Position numbers and translations under genes: made by a program
Notes under the pieces: generated by a model
What the model was told of the DNA's origin: nothing
Databases searched by the model: none
What the model saw: only the letters and a program-made list of their open reading frames with translations
NCBI GenBank assembly: GCA_048213135.1
Contig: PS015104.1
Coordinates: 86,847 to 140,406 of the forward strand
Direction: 5' to 3'
DNA length: 53,560 bases
Source: Reclinomonas americana ATCC 50394
Lineage: Eukaryota; Jakobida; Jakobea; Jakobida
In this document: piece after piece, positions 16,138 to 26,262 of the stretch
How positions within the stretch are numbered: position 1 is the first letter of the stretch
Layout: each line of letters begins with the position of its first letter

Positions 16138-19100
16138 CTACTCCACCCCCCTTATCCTCTCCCTCAACTGCTCGCACGTCTCCTGCTGCTCGTGCAACTG
16201 CTGCTGCAACACAGTGCGCTCCTCTTGCAGCGCGCGCAATCGCGTAGCGAGACCCTCGCGCACGGCAAGCTCGGCCTCGGACAGCGCGCGCAAGCGAGCG
16301 GCCTCGGCCTCGGCACGCCGGCACTGCTCGCGCAACTTGGCGCTCTCGTCGTCGACGTCGGTCAGTATCACAGACGAGGCGGTGGTCGAGCCGAGCAGGC
16401 GCAGGAGGTGCTTGCGAAGCGGGTCGAACGCCTCCCACAGCTGTGCTTTCTCCGTCGACTTGCCCGTGATGCTCGGCAGCTGCGAAAACACCAGTGCAGC
16501 ACATGAGCATCCTTTTTTTCCTCTTGTCCGCTCTTCTGCTTCCACAGACCTTGGTGCCGTCGACAATCGCCTGCACGACTTCGCGAACATAGGCCAGCTC
16601 CACCATGGTACCGCCGCTGCCGGGGGCCGGAGACTTTTTGCGCGATGGCGAAGGCTTGCTGAGCAGGCCGCCGGCGCCAGGCGACAGCGTGGAGAGCGAC
16701 GACGAAGTGTCGATAATGGCGGCCAGGACGCGAACCGGACTGCGGCCGGCGCCGGCACGACGCAGTGCCTCCTGCGCCGGTGGCGGCTGCTGCGGTGGAG
16801 CAACGCCACCATCGGTGGCGGTGGTGAGGGCATTGTCGGACTGCTTCGCTTCCTCGTCGGTGCTCTTGGGCTGCGAGTGCCGGCGACGCGTCTCCTCCAT
16901 TCGTGCAATCATGATGCGCGCATCGTCCAGGGCGTCACGAGCGGCCTCGGCGACTCGACGCAGCGTATTGCACTTGTCCTTTTGCTTGCTGCACTCGGCC
17001 TGCACGGCAGTCAGCTCCGCCTCCAGGCTGTGGCATCGATCACACTCGGCCAGCGGTCTCGATTGCTCCAGATCGGCGCAGCGCAAGCGCAGCTGGGCGA
17101 CCTCTGAGTCAATCTGCGCGCGGCCGGTCCATGCGTCGTCGCGCTCGGCAAACAGCTCTGGTTGGTTACAAAAGAAGAGTGTGTGAGGCAGATGTGGATA
17201 GTCTCCTTATATGCTGTGCAGCTGCTCACCGAGGGCCTGCTGGCGCAGTGTAGCAAACACATTCTCAATGGCTCCGCGGGAGCCCGGCGACGTGCTGCGC
17301 TTGGCCGGGGCCATGGACGGGTCCGCAAACAGCAACTCGGCACTTCGCTTCACGAGAGCCACCAGCTCCGTCTCGCCCATGCGTTGCACCTCACTGTCGG
17401 CGTGCTGTCGACTGAGATCTTGCAGCGCCACGTGCAGCTGCTGCACTTGCTGTGTGAGCGACTTGATTTCGTCCAGAGCCTCACGTTGGCGCGCCGCCGA
17501 CGCTTGCAGCTGCTCGTGCGCCCCCTCCAGCTCGTCGCGCAACTGGGCGCTCTCGGATGCATGCACCACAGAGGAGCCGGCGACATCCACCGTCAAGTTG
17601 CTCGGACCGACGGCGCTTGCCTGGGCGAGGGCCGCTGCCGGGTCCACCATCTCTCCCATGCTTTCGCGACTGCCACGACTGACGAAAGAAAGATTAGATA
17701 CGCGTGCTCCCACACACACAAAACAAAGTAGGGTGAAACGCACCGACTGCCCCTGACGGAATCACGCGCCGTTGCCAGCGGCGTGTCGCTCGAGCCGGAA
17801 ATGCGCATCAGCGAGCGATTCTCGGCGGTGAGTCGCGCATTTTGCACTTGCAAGTGGCGCACCTCGAGTCGCAGTCGACTGAGATCTGCGGCCTCGTCGG
17901 CGCCAAGCATGATTGCTGCTGTCGAAAATGACATGGGCTGCGCAGGCTGGTTGCCCAACCGCCGATGCAACGCCTCCAGCTCGTGCTGCAACTCGAACTT
18001 GGCGCGAATGGCCTCCTCCAGGCTGTCGGAGAGCGCTCGTCGTCGCTGACGGGCCTCTCTCTCGTAGTACTTGCGCGCCGCGCGTGCAGTGTCGCGTTCC
18101 ATGCGGGCCTCGAGGAGCTGGAAGGGCGAAAGGGAAGAGAGTGAGGATCAGGGGAGATGTAGGGAGAGATGGCAGCTGTGCAGGGCACTCACCTCGCCGC
18201 GCATCTTTCGCTCCCTGGCCGTGCCGAGCACCACCGGACTCCACAGTTGTCTCTTCTCGTCCTCCACACCGGCGTTGCGCAGAGACAGTTGCAGCACGCC
18301 CGAGTTGGCAGAGGCCTCGGTGAAGTGCTCCAACTCGGCTCCGCTCCAGCACACCACCTCACCATACTCGCTGATGGTGAGCAGGTGCTGCGACATTGGC
18401 GTCACCACCATGTCAATCACACACGACGGTAGTTGGTACGTCAGCGCCGGGGCGGATTGGTTCTGTTGTTTTTTTTGATTGAGGTTGGTGAGATGCGCGT
18501 GAAAGGCTGATGAGCAATTCCATGTGGGGACGTACCAGCAAATCGATTACGCAGAGGGCTCTCCTTGAGGCGCACCACAGGCGGTCCTGAAAGATACCCA
18601 CGGCAGCCACTCCATGTTCACGGTTGAATTGCAGTCCGCCGCCCACCGGAGTGAGAGACTGGGGGCGTGTAAGAGATGAGCGGCTGCAAGAGGGGGCGTG
18701 GCAAGAGGTGAGGAGAAAAGATACGAACCGGCACTTTCCAACAGCGCGCTTCGCCCGTGTCACTCATGCATGCGAGATACTTGCTGTCGGCCACCACCGA
18801 CAGCACCAAGCCGCTGTCAGCCGTGAGCTGTTTCAAATGGTGGCCCTGCGCAGGGATACGAGGGTGAGATTTAGGCAAAGAGGGTGGGATGCACAAGTGA
18901 CGAATACTGCGGACTGTTCTACAAGAATNNNNNNNNNNNNNNNNNNNNGCAAGAGAAAAGAGATAGAGAAAAGAGAGAAAAGAGAGAAAGAAGAGAAATA
19001 AGAGAGAGAGAGAGAGACAGAAAGAGACAGAATGAGACAGAGAGTAACAAAGAGAGACAGAAAGAGACAGAATGAGACAGAGAGTAACAAAGAGAGACAG

Positions 19101-20995
19101 AAAGAGACAGAGAGAGAGAGAGAGAGAATGAGACAGAGAGTAACAAAGTGAGACAGAAAGAGACAGAGAGTAACAAAGAGAGACAGAAAGAGACAGAGAG
19201 AGACAGAGAGTAACAAAGAGAGACATAAAGAGGCAGAAAGAGACAGAGAGAGACAGAGAGACAGAGAGAGACAGAGAGAGACAGAGAGAGACAGAGAGAC
19301 AGAATGAGACAAAGAGACACAGAGAGACACAGAGAGACACAGGAAAGAGAGAAAGATAGAGAGAGACAGTGGCTGGACAAGCAACACCAACAGGTAAGGT
19401 GCGACGAACCCTGTCATCCATTACGAACAGCGTCTGTCCACTCGAGCAGCACATGCGCACGCGATCAGCGCTGGACGTGCGCAGCAGCGTGATGCCGGTG
19501 ACTGGTGACTCAAAGGTCACTGTCACCGCGACCTGGTATGTTGTCGGATGAATCAGGTGCACTCGGCCATCCTCGTCGGCCACCCACACATGCTGTTGTT
19601 GGAGTAAGCATTGTAACGCACAGAAATGCAACGTTTTGTGCCACACGCAACTCCCTTCACCGCTCGCCCCTGCGCATCCACTGCCGTGGTGCCCGTTGCG
19701 CACGCCACCAGCCCGGAGTTCACGGGAGTGAAGCCATGTACAGCCTTGCCGGTGGCCGGATCGTACACAATCACCTGCCGTCACCGACTTTCTGTTGAGT
19801 CGAGAGTCACAGATGGCACACAAATGACCTGCTGTCGTACCTGGCCGCTGAGAGTGCCGAGCCACACGAGGTTGCCGACACTGCATGCGCACGTCACATG
19901 CGCGGTACCAATGTGCAGCGAGGTCACGGACGACGATGCCGACGAGGGAGACGACGAGGTCGCAGTGGCAGCGCGTGCGTCGTCGGTGGCGAGTGCGGCA
20001 GAGGAAACGCTCGGTGGGGTGCTCGGTGTTTGGTCAAGGTGGTCAAGGCGCTGGAAAGGGAGAAGGACGAGAGTGAGTGGATGTGGTACACAGGCCTTTT
20101 CAAAGCTCCTCCCCGCTTTCGTGGAGAACCAGTCGCATACCCCTGCCCGTGAAGCCTTGTGCTCTCTCTTTCTATCTGCCTGTGTTTGTCTCTCGCTCAT
20201 CCGTCTCCTGTGTTGCTCTCTGGATCTTGCCAGAAATGAAAGATCTCCCTCCTATTCTTCCTCTCCCAGTCCTTCTGTCGGTTTCCTCTCTCTCTCTCTG
20301 TGATGGAGTATGACTCGCTCTCCTCCTCCTTTGGTCCTGCTCACCCTCTCTCGCCCTCTTATTTTCCGCCACCCTTCCACAAACACGAACAGACTCATCC
20401 GTCTCCTTCTCACTTGCTCTCCCAGTCACTCTCCTGCTCCTACTCTCTCTCTCTCTCTTCCGTCGCCCCTCTGTGCTCTCTCACTCACATTGTGGGTTCA
20501 AGTGTGCGTGAGAGAGTGAGTGTGCTGTCTTTTTCTTGCGCACATGAACATATCTCCGCGCTTTCACATGCGTTTGAGTGCACGACACACACACGCACAC
20601 ATACACACACACACACACGTGCACACACTCTCTCACACACACGCACAGAGCATGGGAGACACTGTGCAACAAGCGAGAGTGAGAGAGAAATGGAACATTT
20701 TGGCACACGACTTGCTCAATCTCTCTCTCTCTCCCTTTTTTTCCTCACGCTCTCAGTCTCCTCTGTTTCTCTCTTAGTCTCCCCTCCCCTCCTCCTCCCT
20801 CTTTCCCATCAACCCTCTCCCTTCCCTTTCTGTCGTGCCCATCTTACGACACGTGCTTGCTGTGAAATTGGTCGACTCACTCACCACAACGTGCACCAAG
20901 TGCGCGAGGCTTTCCACATGAACCACTCGCCCATCACTCGACTCCACTCCAGTGCCACACTGCACGAGGAGGTGCTGTCGCGCAGGCAGAGACAT
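16138..20995 (-). CDS. WD40-like beta-propeller plus long coiled-coil protein
   Basis: Exons in gene order: 20995-20885 (MSLPARQHLLVQ..., likely start), 20050-19841, 19774-19622, 19592-19410, 18845-18729, 18658-18536, 18462-18193, 18117-17744, about 17680-17230, 17157-16550, 16479-16138 (stop TAG). The N-terminal ~450 residues show repeated propeller strands such as NLVWLGTLSGQVIVYDP, HVWVADEDGRVHLIHP, KYLACMSDTGEARCWKVP and YGEVVCWSG. The C-terminal ~550 residues are charged coiled coil (KYYEREARQRRRALSDSLEE, RLRALQEERTVLQQQLHEQQ) with Ser/Pro-rich linkers. Most joins were checked for phase. I do not recognise a named family; the order resembles trafficking or cytoskeletal scaffolds but no specific homolog can be asserted. 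The first intron (834 nt) is unusually long. Confidence 0.75.
18955..19374. repeat. GAGACAGA-type minisatellite in an intron
   Basis: About 420 bp of variants of a unit such as AGAGACAGAAAGAGACAGA, ATGAGACAGAGAGTAACAA repeated irregularly, preceded by a 20-N gap (18929-18948). It fills the intron between exons 18845 and 19410 of the propeller gene; the long Leu/Ser readthrough on the minus strand is not coding. Confidence 0.92.
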
Positions 20996-22030
20996 TAACT
21001 GAACTTTTCTCGCCTTTCGCAGCAAATTGCGCGGAATCGTCCGTTACGCGTGCGACGTGCCTCTTTTTTTCCGAAGAGATAACTCTGCTGGTGCACAGAG
21101 CGCCAAAGCAGCACTAACAGCTGCACTGAAGGAGAATGTCGAAGCGACATGCAGGCGTTTCGTGGAGAGAGATCGCGATCGTGTTCGTGTTCGAAGTTGA
21201 AGTCGCGATCGCAGCTGCAGGAGCAAGCTCGAGCCTGCAATGATGTCGCCACTCTTGTGTTATTGCGTCTACAATTCCAAACCATGTGAGAGTCTTCTTT
21301 TTGAAGATGTCCTGGAGGAAACTGCCTTTGATCGGGAAACCATTCGCAGAGCCTTATTTGCACCATCTTGATCCAGCATCGTTCGTCCCCAATCGCCATC
21401 ACCGCCTGTGCACTGAGGGTGCTGCCTCACAGCCGGACGTGACTGCTGATTGCAATTCCCGTCCTGCAGTTGCCCAAGTGGCGCCAGCAATCGATATCGC
21501 CGGCACCTTCAAAATCTGCGTGTTCGGATCCGGCCGGCTTCCACAACTCGATGAATCGTGCTTTCCTTGGCCATCGCAGTAAGCAGTCGCCTGCACGCTG
21601 CAGCAACCATCTTCTGTCCCACTGTCTCTCCGCTTCTGCGATATCGGAGAAACCGGATCCGGAGCGCACAGTCATGCGCACTTGATTGCGAGGCACATTC
21701 CGCGAATCGCAACGCGGCGCGATCGCAAGCTTTGCAAAAGCCAACCGACCTCACACCCAAGAGCCGCCGTCCCCTCGGGGATTCCCAATTTGGATGGCAG
21801 AATTCGAACACACGCGCAACGGTTTTTCGATCGCTCGCGGATTGACACAAACGGCGAGAGGAGACAAGCTCTTCCCCCTCACACACACTCTCGCACAAGG
21901 AAAGCACGCACCTTGCGCGCATTGTGTATGCGCTCGTGAGTGAGCACCACCTCCCAGTGCTCTTCACTGTCGCTGCTTGTGTGTGTGTGCGTGTGCTTGT
22001 GTGCGTTTCGTTCGACGCGTGCAATCAATC
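20996..22030. promoter_or_regulatory. Divergent intergenic region, putative bidirectional promoter
   Basis: Separates the minus-strand propeller gene (start 20995) from the plus-strand polyQ gene (ATG 22031). It is mixed in composition and not pyrimidine-rich like the introns. It contains self-complementary words around ATCGCGAT (about 21173 and 21205), GCAGCTGCAG and ATCGATATCG (about 21490). No TATA box is obvious. No gene is supported inside it. Confidence 0.45.
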
Positions 22031-22517
22031 ATGGGTGCCAGCGTGTCACACGCGCCGACCACACTCGCGCGACACGTCTCTCAGCAACAACAACAGCAAC
22101 AACAACAACAGCAACAGCAGCGTCATGCGCATCAACAACAACACACACCACAACAGCACTTGTCTCCGGCCTCCACTCGGAGATCAACGCTGCGACCTCC
22201 GGTGACCAACTATGCGCCGCAAGCCACCACACTGGTGGCGCCTCCGGTGCCTGAGTGCATGGAGGAGGCGGGGATTGGAGGTGGCGAGTGTGAGGTGGCG
22301 AGTTGTAGACGAGGAGTGGAGGAGGAGAAATCGACATCGGCATCGTCGGTGGCGCATGTGTTGACGACTGTAGTTGCGTGTTGTGGGACGGAAGGGAGGG
22401 GATGGAGGAAGGAGGAGAGGGAGAGAGAGAGGGAGGAGAGAGAGAGGGAAAGTGAATGCCAATCAATTGGCTGGCGATAAGAGGGACGCAAAACGCACAC
22501 ATACTTGCACACACGTT

Positions 22518-22565
<48 letters not shown>

Positions 22566-24035
22566 TATGTAGTAATGGTTGCAGCCGCGTGTGTCGCGAG
22601 GAAGGTGGCAGAGAAAGCGCAGACTGGGGAGCAAATTCAGAAGAGTGGGCGAGCAAGAGAGCACATTAAGAAAAAGCACAAGCACACGCACACAGCAACG
22701 CATGTGGCGATGGTAGTAGCTGTGTGTTATGCGAGGGGAGGGATTGGAGGGATGAGGGAGAGCGAGGGAGCTGAATGCGAATGTCGGAGAGAGGACGAGC
22801 AATTGAACGCATGATAGACTACATCCATGCACACACCTCAGCCACACATGCAGTACCAGAGTGTTCTGCTTGTGTTCCGAGGTGCTTCCGTTTGAATTTG
22901 GAGTTTACTCATTGATATCAGCATATACAAAAGATGCTGCATGTTGACCCTCTGTCCCCTGCTGCTGCATTCTTCGTTCGTCTAGAGTTGCCTGTGACTT
23001 TCAGCGGCTTCAGTATCATCATCATCATCATCATCTCTCTCTCTCTCTCTTTTGGCTTCTCGACCTCATTTTCCTGCGTCTGCTCCGGCTCTCAGCGTGC
23101 CGAAGTTTGTCCATCTCTTCCTCTGCTTCCTCTCACTCCGGGTTCTACACTCTCTTGGAGGGCAACAATCATGTCACCCCACCGACTTCTCGCTCTCACA
23201 CACTCTTTGACAATTGGCCAAGCTGCTATCCTGCGCTCCTTCACGATTTCCCACCATACTCTTCCTCACTCCCTCTCTTTCCCCTCCTTCTCCCCGCAGC
23301 ACGGCGACAACGGCCGCACCAAACACCTCCACCAACGACCACCCACCCCACCACTGCCGCCGACCCGCATCGAGGACGCCGTGGTGGCCATGGTGGCCGA
23401 CGAATGCGGTAACTCGACGGTGCGAACCACCGCCGCACACCACCAGCATCGCACCACCCATGCACCTCAATATCGCATGGGTGGCGCGGGCGGCGGCGTC
23501 GGTAGTGGCGGCAGTGGTGGTGGAGTTGGCAGAGTGGCGATACCAACCGCATCGCGTCCTCCCATGCCGCCTCCACCACCGCCGACGCCGGGTGACGGCA
23601 GCGAGGCGAGCGATGGAGTGAGTGATGTCGGCAGCATGGCCGACAGCGAGACGGCCTACTTGCCGCAAATCTCAGACAGCCGAGGAGGTGTGTGTGATCG
23701 ATCACTCTTCTTCGACTTTTATCAATTACTCACTGGTCCTCACTCGCCTTTGACTTTCTTGCAGATGCACCAGGGGCCATCAGAAAGACCACTGTACCCG
23801 TTCTGTGTGCCAGATCCAGCGGTGGTGGTGCCGCTGCGGCGACAGCAGGTGGAGGCAGTGGCGGCGGTACTCAACAATACACCGTCATCCATGCCAGTAT
23901 CCAATGTTGCGTGGTGCTCGCGTCGGTGGTGAGAGTGGAAGGGACGAAGCACTCACTGCGCAATACTGCTGTACAGTTGACGCAAACGATCTCGACACGC
24001 AATGCGACGAGCTCGAGTGCATCGATGCGAGTTAA
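22031..24035 (+). CDS. Putatively N-myristoylated, polyQ, low-complexity protein
   Basis: ATG 22031 begins MGASVS, a match to the N-myristoylation consensus (Gly2, Ser6). A CAA/CAG tract giving about 13 consecutive Gln and further QQQ runs follows. Likely exons: 22031-22294 (end uncertain), 23300-23687 (basic/His-rich, then Gly-rich, then a PPMPPPPPPTP run and acidic Ser/Asp), 23765-23905 and 23977-24035 (TAA). The last three joins are in phase; the 23906 donor is GTTGCG. The C-terminus reads VIHASIQ|FDANDLDTQC and ends acidic. A small Ser-rich exon near 23095 is possible. I recognise no domain; myristoylation plus a Pro-rich region suggests a membrane-tethered adaptor, which is inference. 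Confidence 0.6.
22519..22562. repeat. (GA)n microsatellite in an intron
   Basis: Pure GA tract of about 43 bases in the first intron of the polyQ gene, within a longer purine-rich stretch from 22385. Confidence 0.95.
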
Positions 24036-24081
24036 CGACACGACAAAAAAAAAGCGTCAGTGAATCCGAGAGTGTTCTCTA

Positions 24082-26077
24082 CTACAATGCCCGCACAGTC
24101 TCCTTCGCAATCCACTGCACTGCACCGTCGGAATCTGTTTCTCGTGCGGACACAATGCTCGGCCAGTCGGCCTCCTGTAGCGTTGCCCGCGCAGTGGGAT
24201 CCTGCAGCACGGCACGCAACACCGACAATGCGTGGTAGCGCGTGGGTCCATCGAGACCGCCCTCGATGCACGGGCGCAGCAACTCGCTAGCGCGGGGGGC
24301 TATCAGTGCGCGCAGTGTGGCGCAGTCTGTGAGGGAGAGAGATGAGCAAGAGAGAGAGAGGGAGAGAGAATGGTGTGTGCACTCAACTTGTCACGCCCAT
24401 GTCGACCGACATGCACAAGTACATGCGCACGGGGTCGTGAATGGTTTCCGAGTCGCGTGCTGGTGACTGGGGTGAGCAACACGAAGACACCGTCTCCAGA
24501 ACGCCGTCGTCTCACCTCGCTGCAACACGATCGGCTGCGGTTCATGCGACGCTGAAACCGCCTCGTTCAACGCGTGCACCACGATTGAGAAGGCCTCCTC
24601 GAGCTGAGGCGCCTGTGAGGCGTTTTTTGCTGCACCAGGGAGGAGAGGAACGTGAGTCTCCGTGCAGCGTGTTCTTAGTCATATCTTCCGATGCTTGTCA
24701 CCCTTCTTCTCGTGGGTGATCGTGCAAGCTCTGTACCAGCACTTGCCTCGCTTGTCTTTCTTCCACTCACATGCTTCTGTACTTCCCCCTTCGGAACTTC
24801 TCCAATGACTCGCCTTCTTGACAATCACCTTTGCTCCTTGCGTCACTCCCCTGCTGGCAAGTCATGGCTCTCCAACCCTCCCTCCCTCTTCCTCCTTCTC
24901 CCCTTCCCACTCACCCAACAGACTTATCACAGTGCTCATGCGCCCTCCAGCGTGCGCGCGAGTCACCCCCTCTCGCTCACTGCTGCAGAGCACGCGAAGC
25001 AGGGCGCTCACCAGTGCAACACTGCCAGCGAGAGANNNNNNNNNNNNNNNNNNNNNNNNNNNNNNNNNNNNNNNNNNNNNNNNNNNNNNNNNNNNNNNNN
25101 NNNNNNNNNNNNNNNNNNNNNNNNNNNNNNNNNNNNNNNNNNNNNNNNNNNNNNNNNNNNNNNNNNNNNNNNNNNNNNNNNNNNNNNNNNNNNNNNNNNN
25201 NNNNNNNNNNNNNNNNNNNNNNNNNNNNNNNNNNNNNNNNNNNNNNNNNNNNNNNNNNNNNNNNNNNNNNNNNNNNNNNNNNNNNNNNNNNNNNNNNNNN
25301 NNNNNNNNNNNNNNNNNNNNNNNNNNNNNNNNNNNNNNNNNNNNNNNNNNNNNNNNNNNNNNNNNNNNNNNNNNNNNNNNNNNNNNNNNNNNNNNNNNNN
25401 NNNNNNNNNNNNNNNNNNNNNNNNNNNNNNNNNNNNNNNNNNNNNNNNNNNNNNNNNNNNNNNNNNNNNNNNNNNNNNNNNNNNNNNNNNNNNNNNNNNN
25501 NNNNNNNNNNNNNNNNNNNNNNNNNNNNNNNNNNNNNNNNNNNNNNNNNNNNNNNNNNNNNNNNNNNNNNNNNNNNNNNNNNNNNNNNNNNNNNNNNNNN
25601 NNNNNNNNNNNNNNNNNNNNNNNNNNNNNNNNNNNNNNNNNNNNNNNNNNNNNNNNNNNNNNNNNNNNNNNNNNNNNNNNNNNNNNNNNNNNNNNNNNNN
25701 NNNNNNNNNNNNNNNNNNNNNNNNNNNNNNNNNNNNNNNNNNNNNNNNNNNNNNNNNNNNNNNNNNNNNNNNNNNNNNNNNNNNNNNNNNNNNNNNNNNN
25801 NNNNNNNNNNNNNNNNNNNNNNNNNNNNNNNNNNNNNNNNNNNNNNNNNNNNNNNNNNNNNNNNNNNNNNNNNNNNNNNNNNNNNNNNNNNNNNNNNNNN
25901 NNNNNNNNNNNNNNNNNNNNNNNNNNNNNNNNNNNNNNNNNNNNNNNNNNNNNNGAGAGAGAGGTGATCATGAGGACTGCTTGCATTCTCACATGCACTC
26001 GCTCCTTCTTCACCTGTGTGGTGCGACCAGTGCGACCTGGGTGGCATCTGTGTGCACAGTGAGTGGTGGGGACACGT

Positions 26078-26117
<40 letters not shown>

Positions 26118-26224
26118 CTTCTGCATTCACCATCGCTGCGCAGTGCTTGCAGATGTTCAATGGCTTCAGCTTCCTCCACAGCGTCGGAAGTGCCAGCGAC
26201 GAGCACAGCAATGCCACTCTCCAT
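24082..26224 (-). CDS. Armadillo/HEAT-like repeat protein, gap inside
   Basis: ATG 26224 opens MESGIAVLVAGTSDAVEEAE followed by AIEHLQALRSD, an armadillo-type helix pair. Exon joins: 26224-26131 to 26047-26014 (in phase, giving DDATQVALVAPHR); an exon ending near 24983 (SVALVSALLRVLCS) beside gap 25036-25954; then 24629-24516, 24459-24388 and 24326-24082 (stop TAG). The last three are in phase and end ELLRPCIEGGLDGP...RYHALSVLRAVLQDP... and VRAL. The donor at 24387 is GTTGAG. ARM/HEAT proteins are binding scaffolds; the partner is unknown. The unsequenced 919 bases surely contain more repeats. It starts only 38 bp after the IP3 receptor stop on the same strand and ends 46 bp from the convergent polyQ gene stop. 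Confidence 0.65.
25036..25954. other. Assembly gap inside the ARM-like gene
   Basis: 919 unknown bases flanked by GCGAGAGA and GAGAGAGAGG. Coding exons of the ARM-like protein are expected here. Confidence 0.9.
26078..26116. repeat. (GT)n microsatellite
   Basis: GT tract of about 38 bases in the first intron of the ARM-like gene. Confidence 0.95.
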
Positions 26225-26262
26225 TCTTCAAAGATGACGGGTCTTGTCGCGTTTCATGATCT

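Noticed and set aside
18955-19374. CRISPR-like regularly spaced repeats
   Set aside because: Unit length varies, there are no unique spacers, and it is a eukaryotic intron.
18618-19892. 424-residue minus frame with hundreds of Leu/Ser/Cys
   Set aside because: Readthrough of the intronic minisatellite; the flanking exons splice in phase without it.
21003-22024. Coding exons in the 20996-22030 region (frames up to 171 residues)
   Set aside because: No recognisable domain, no in-phase joins, and the composition is Arg/Ser-rich out-of-frame style.
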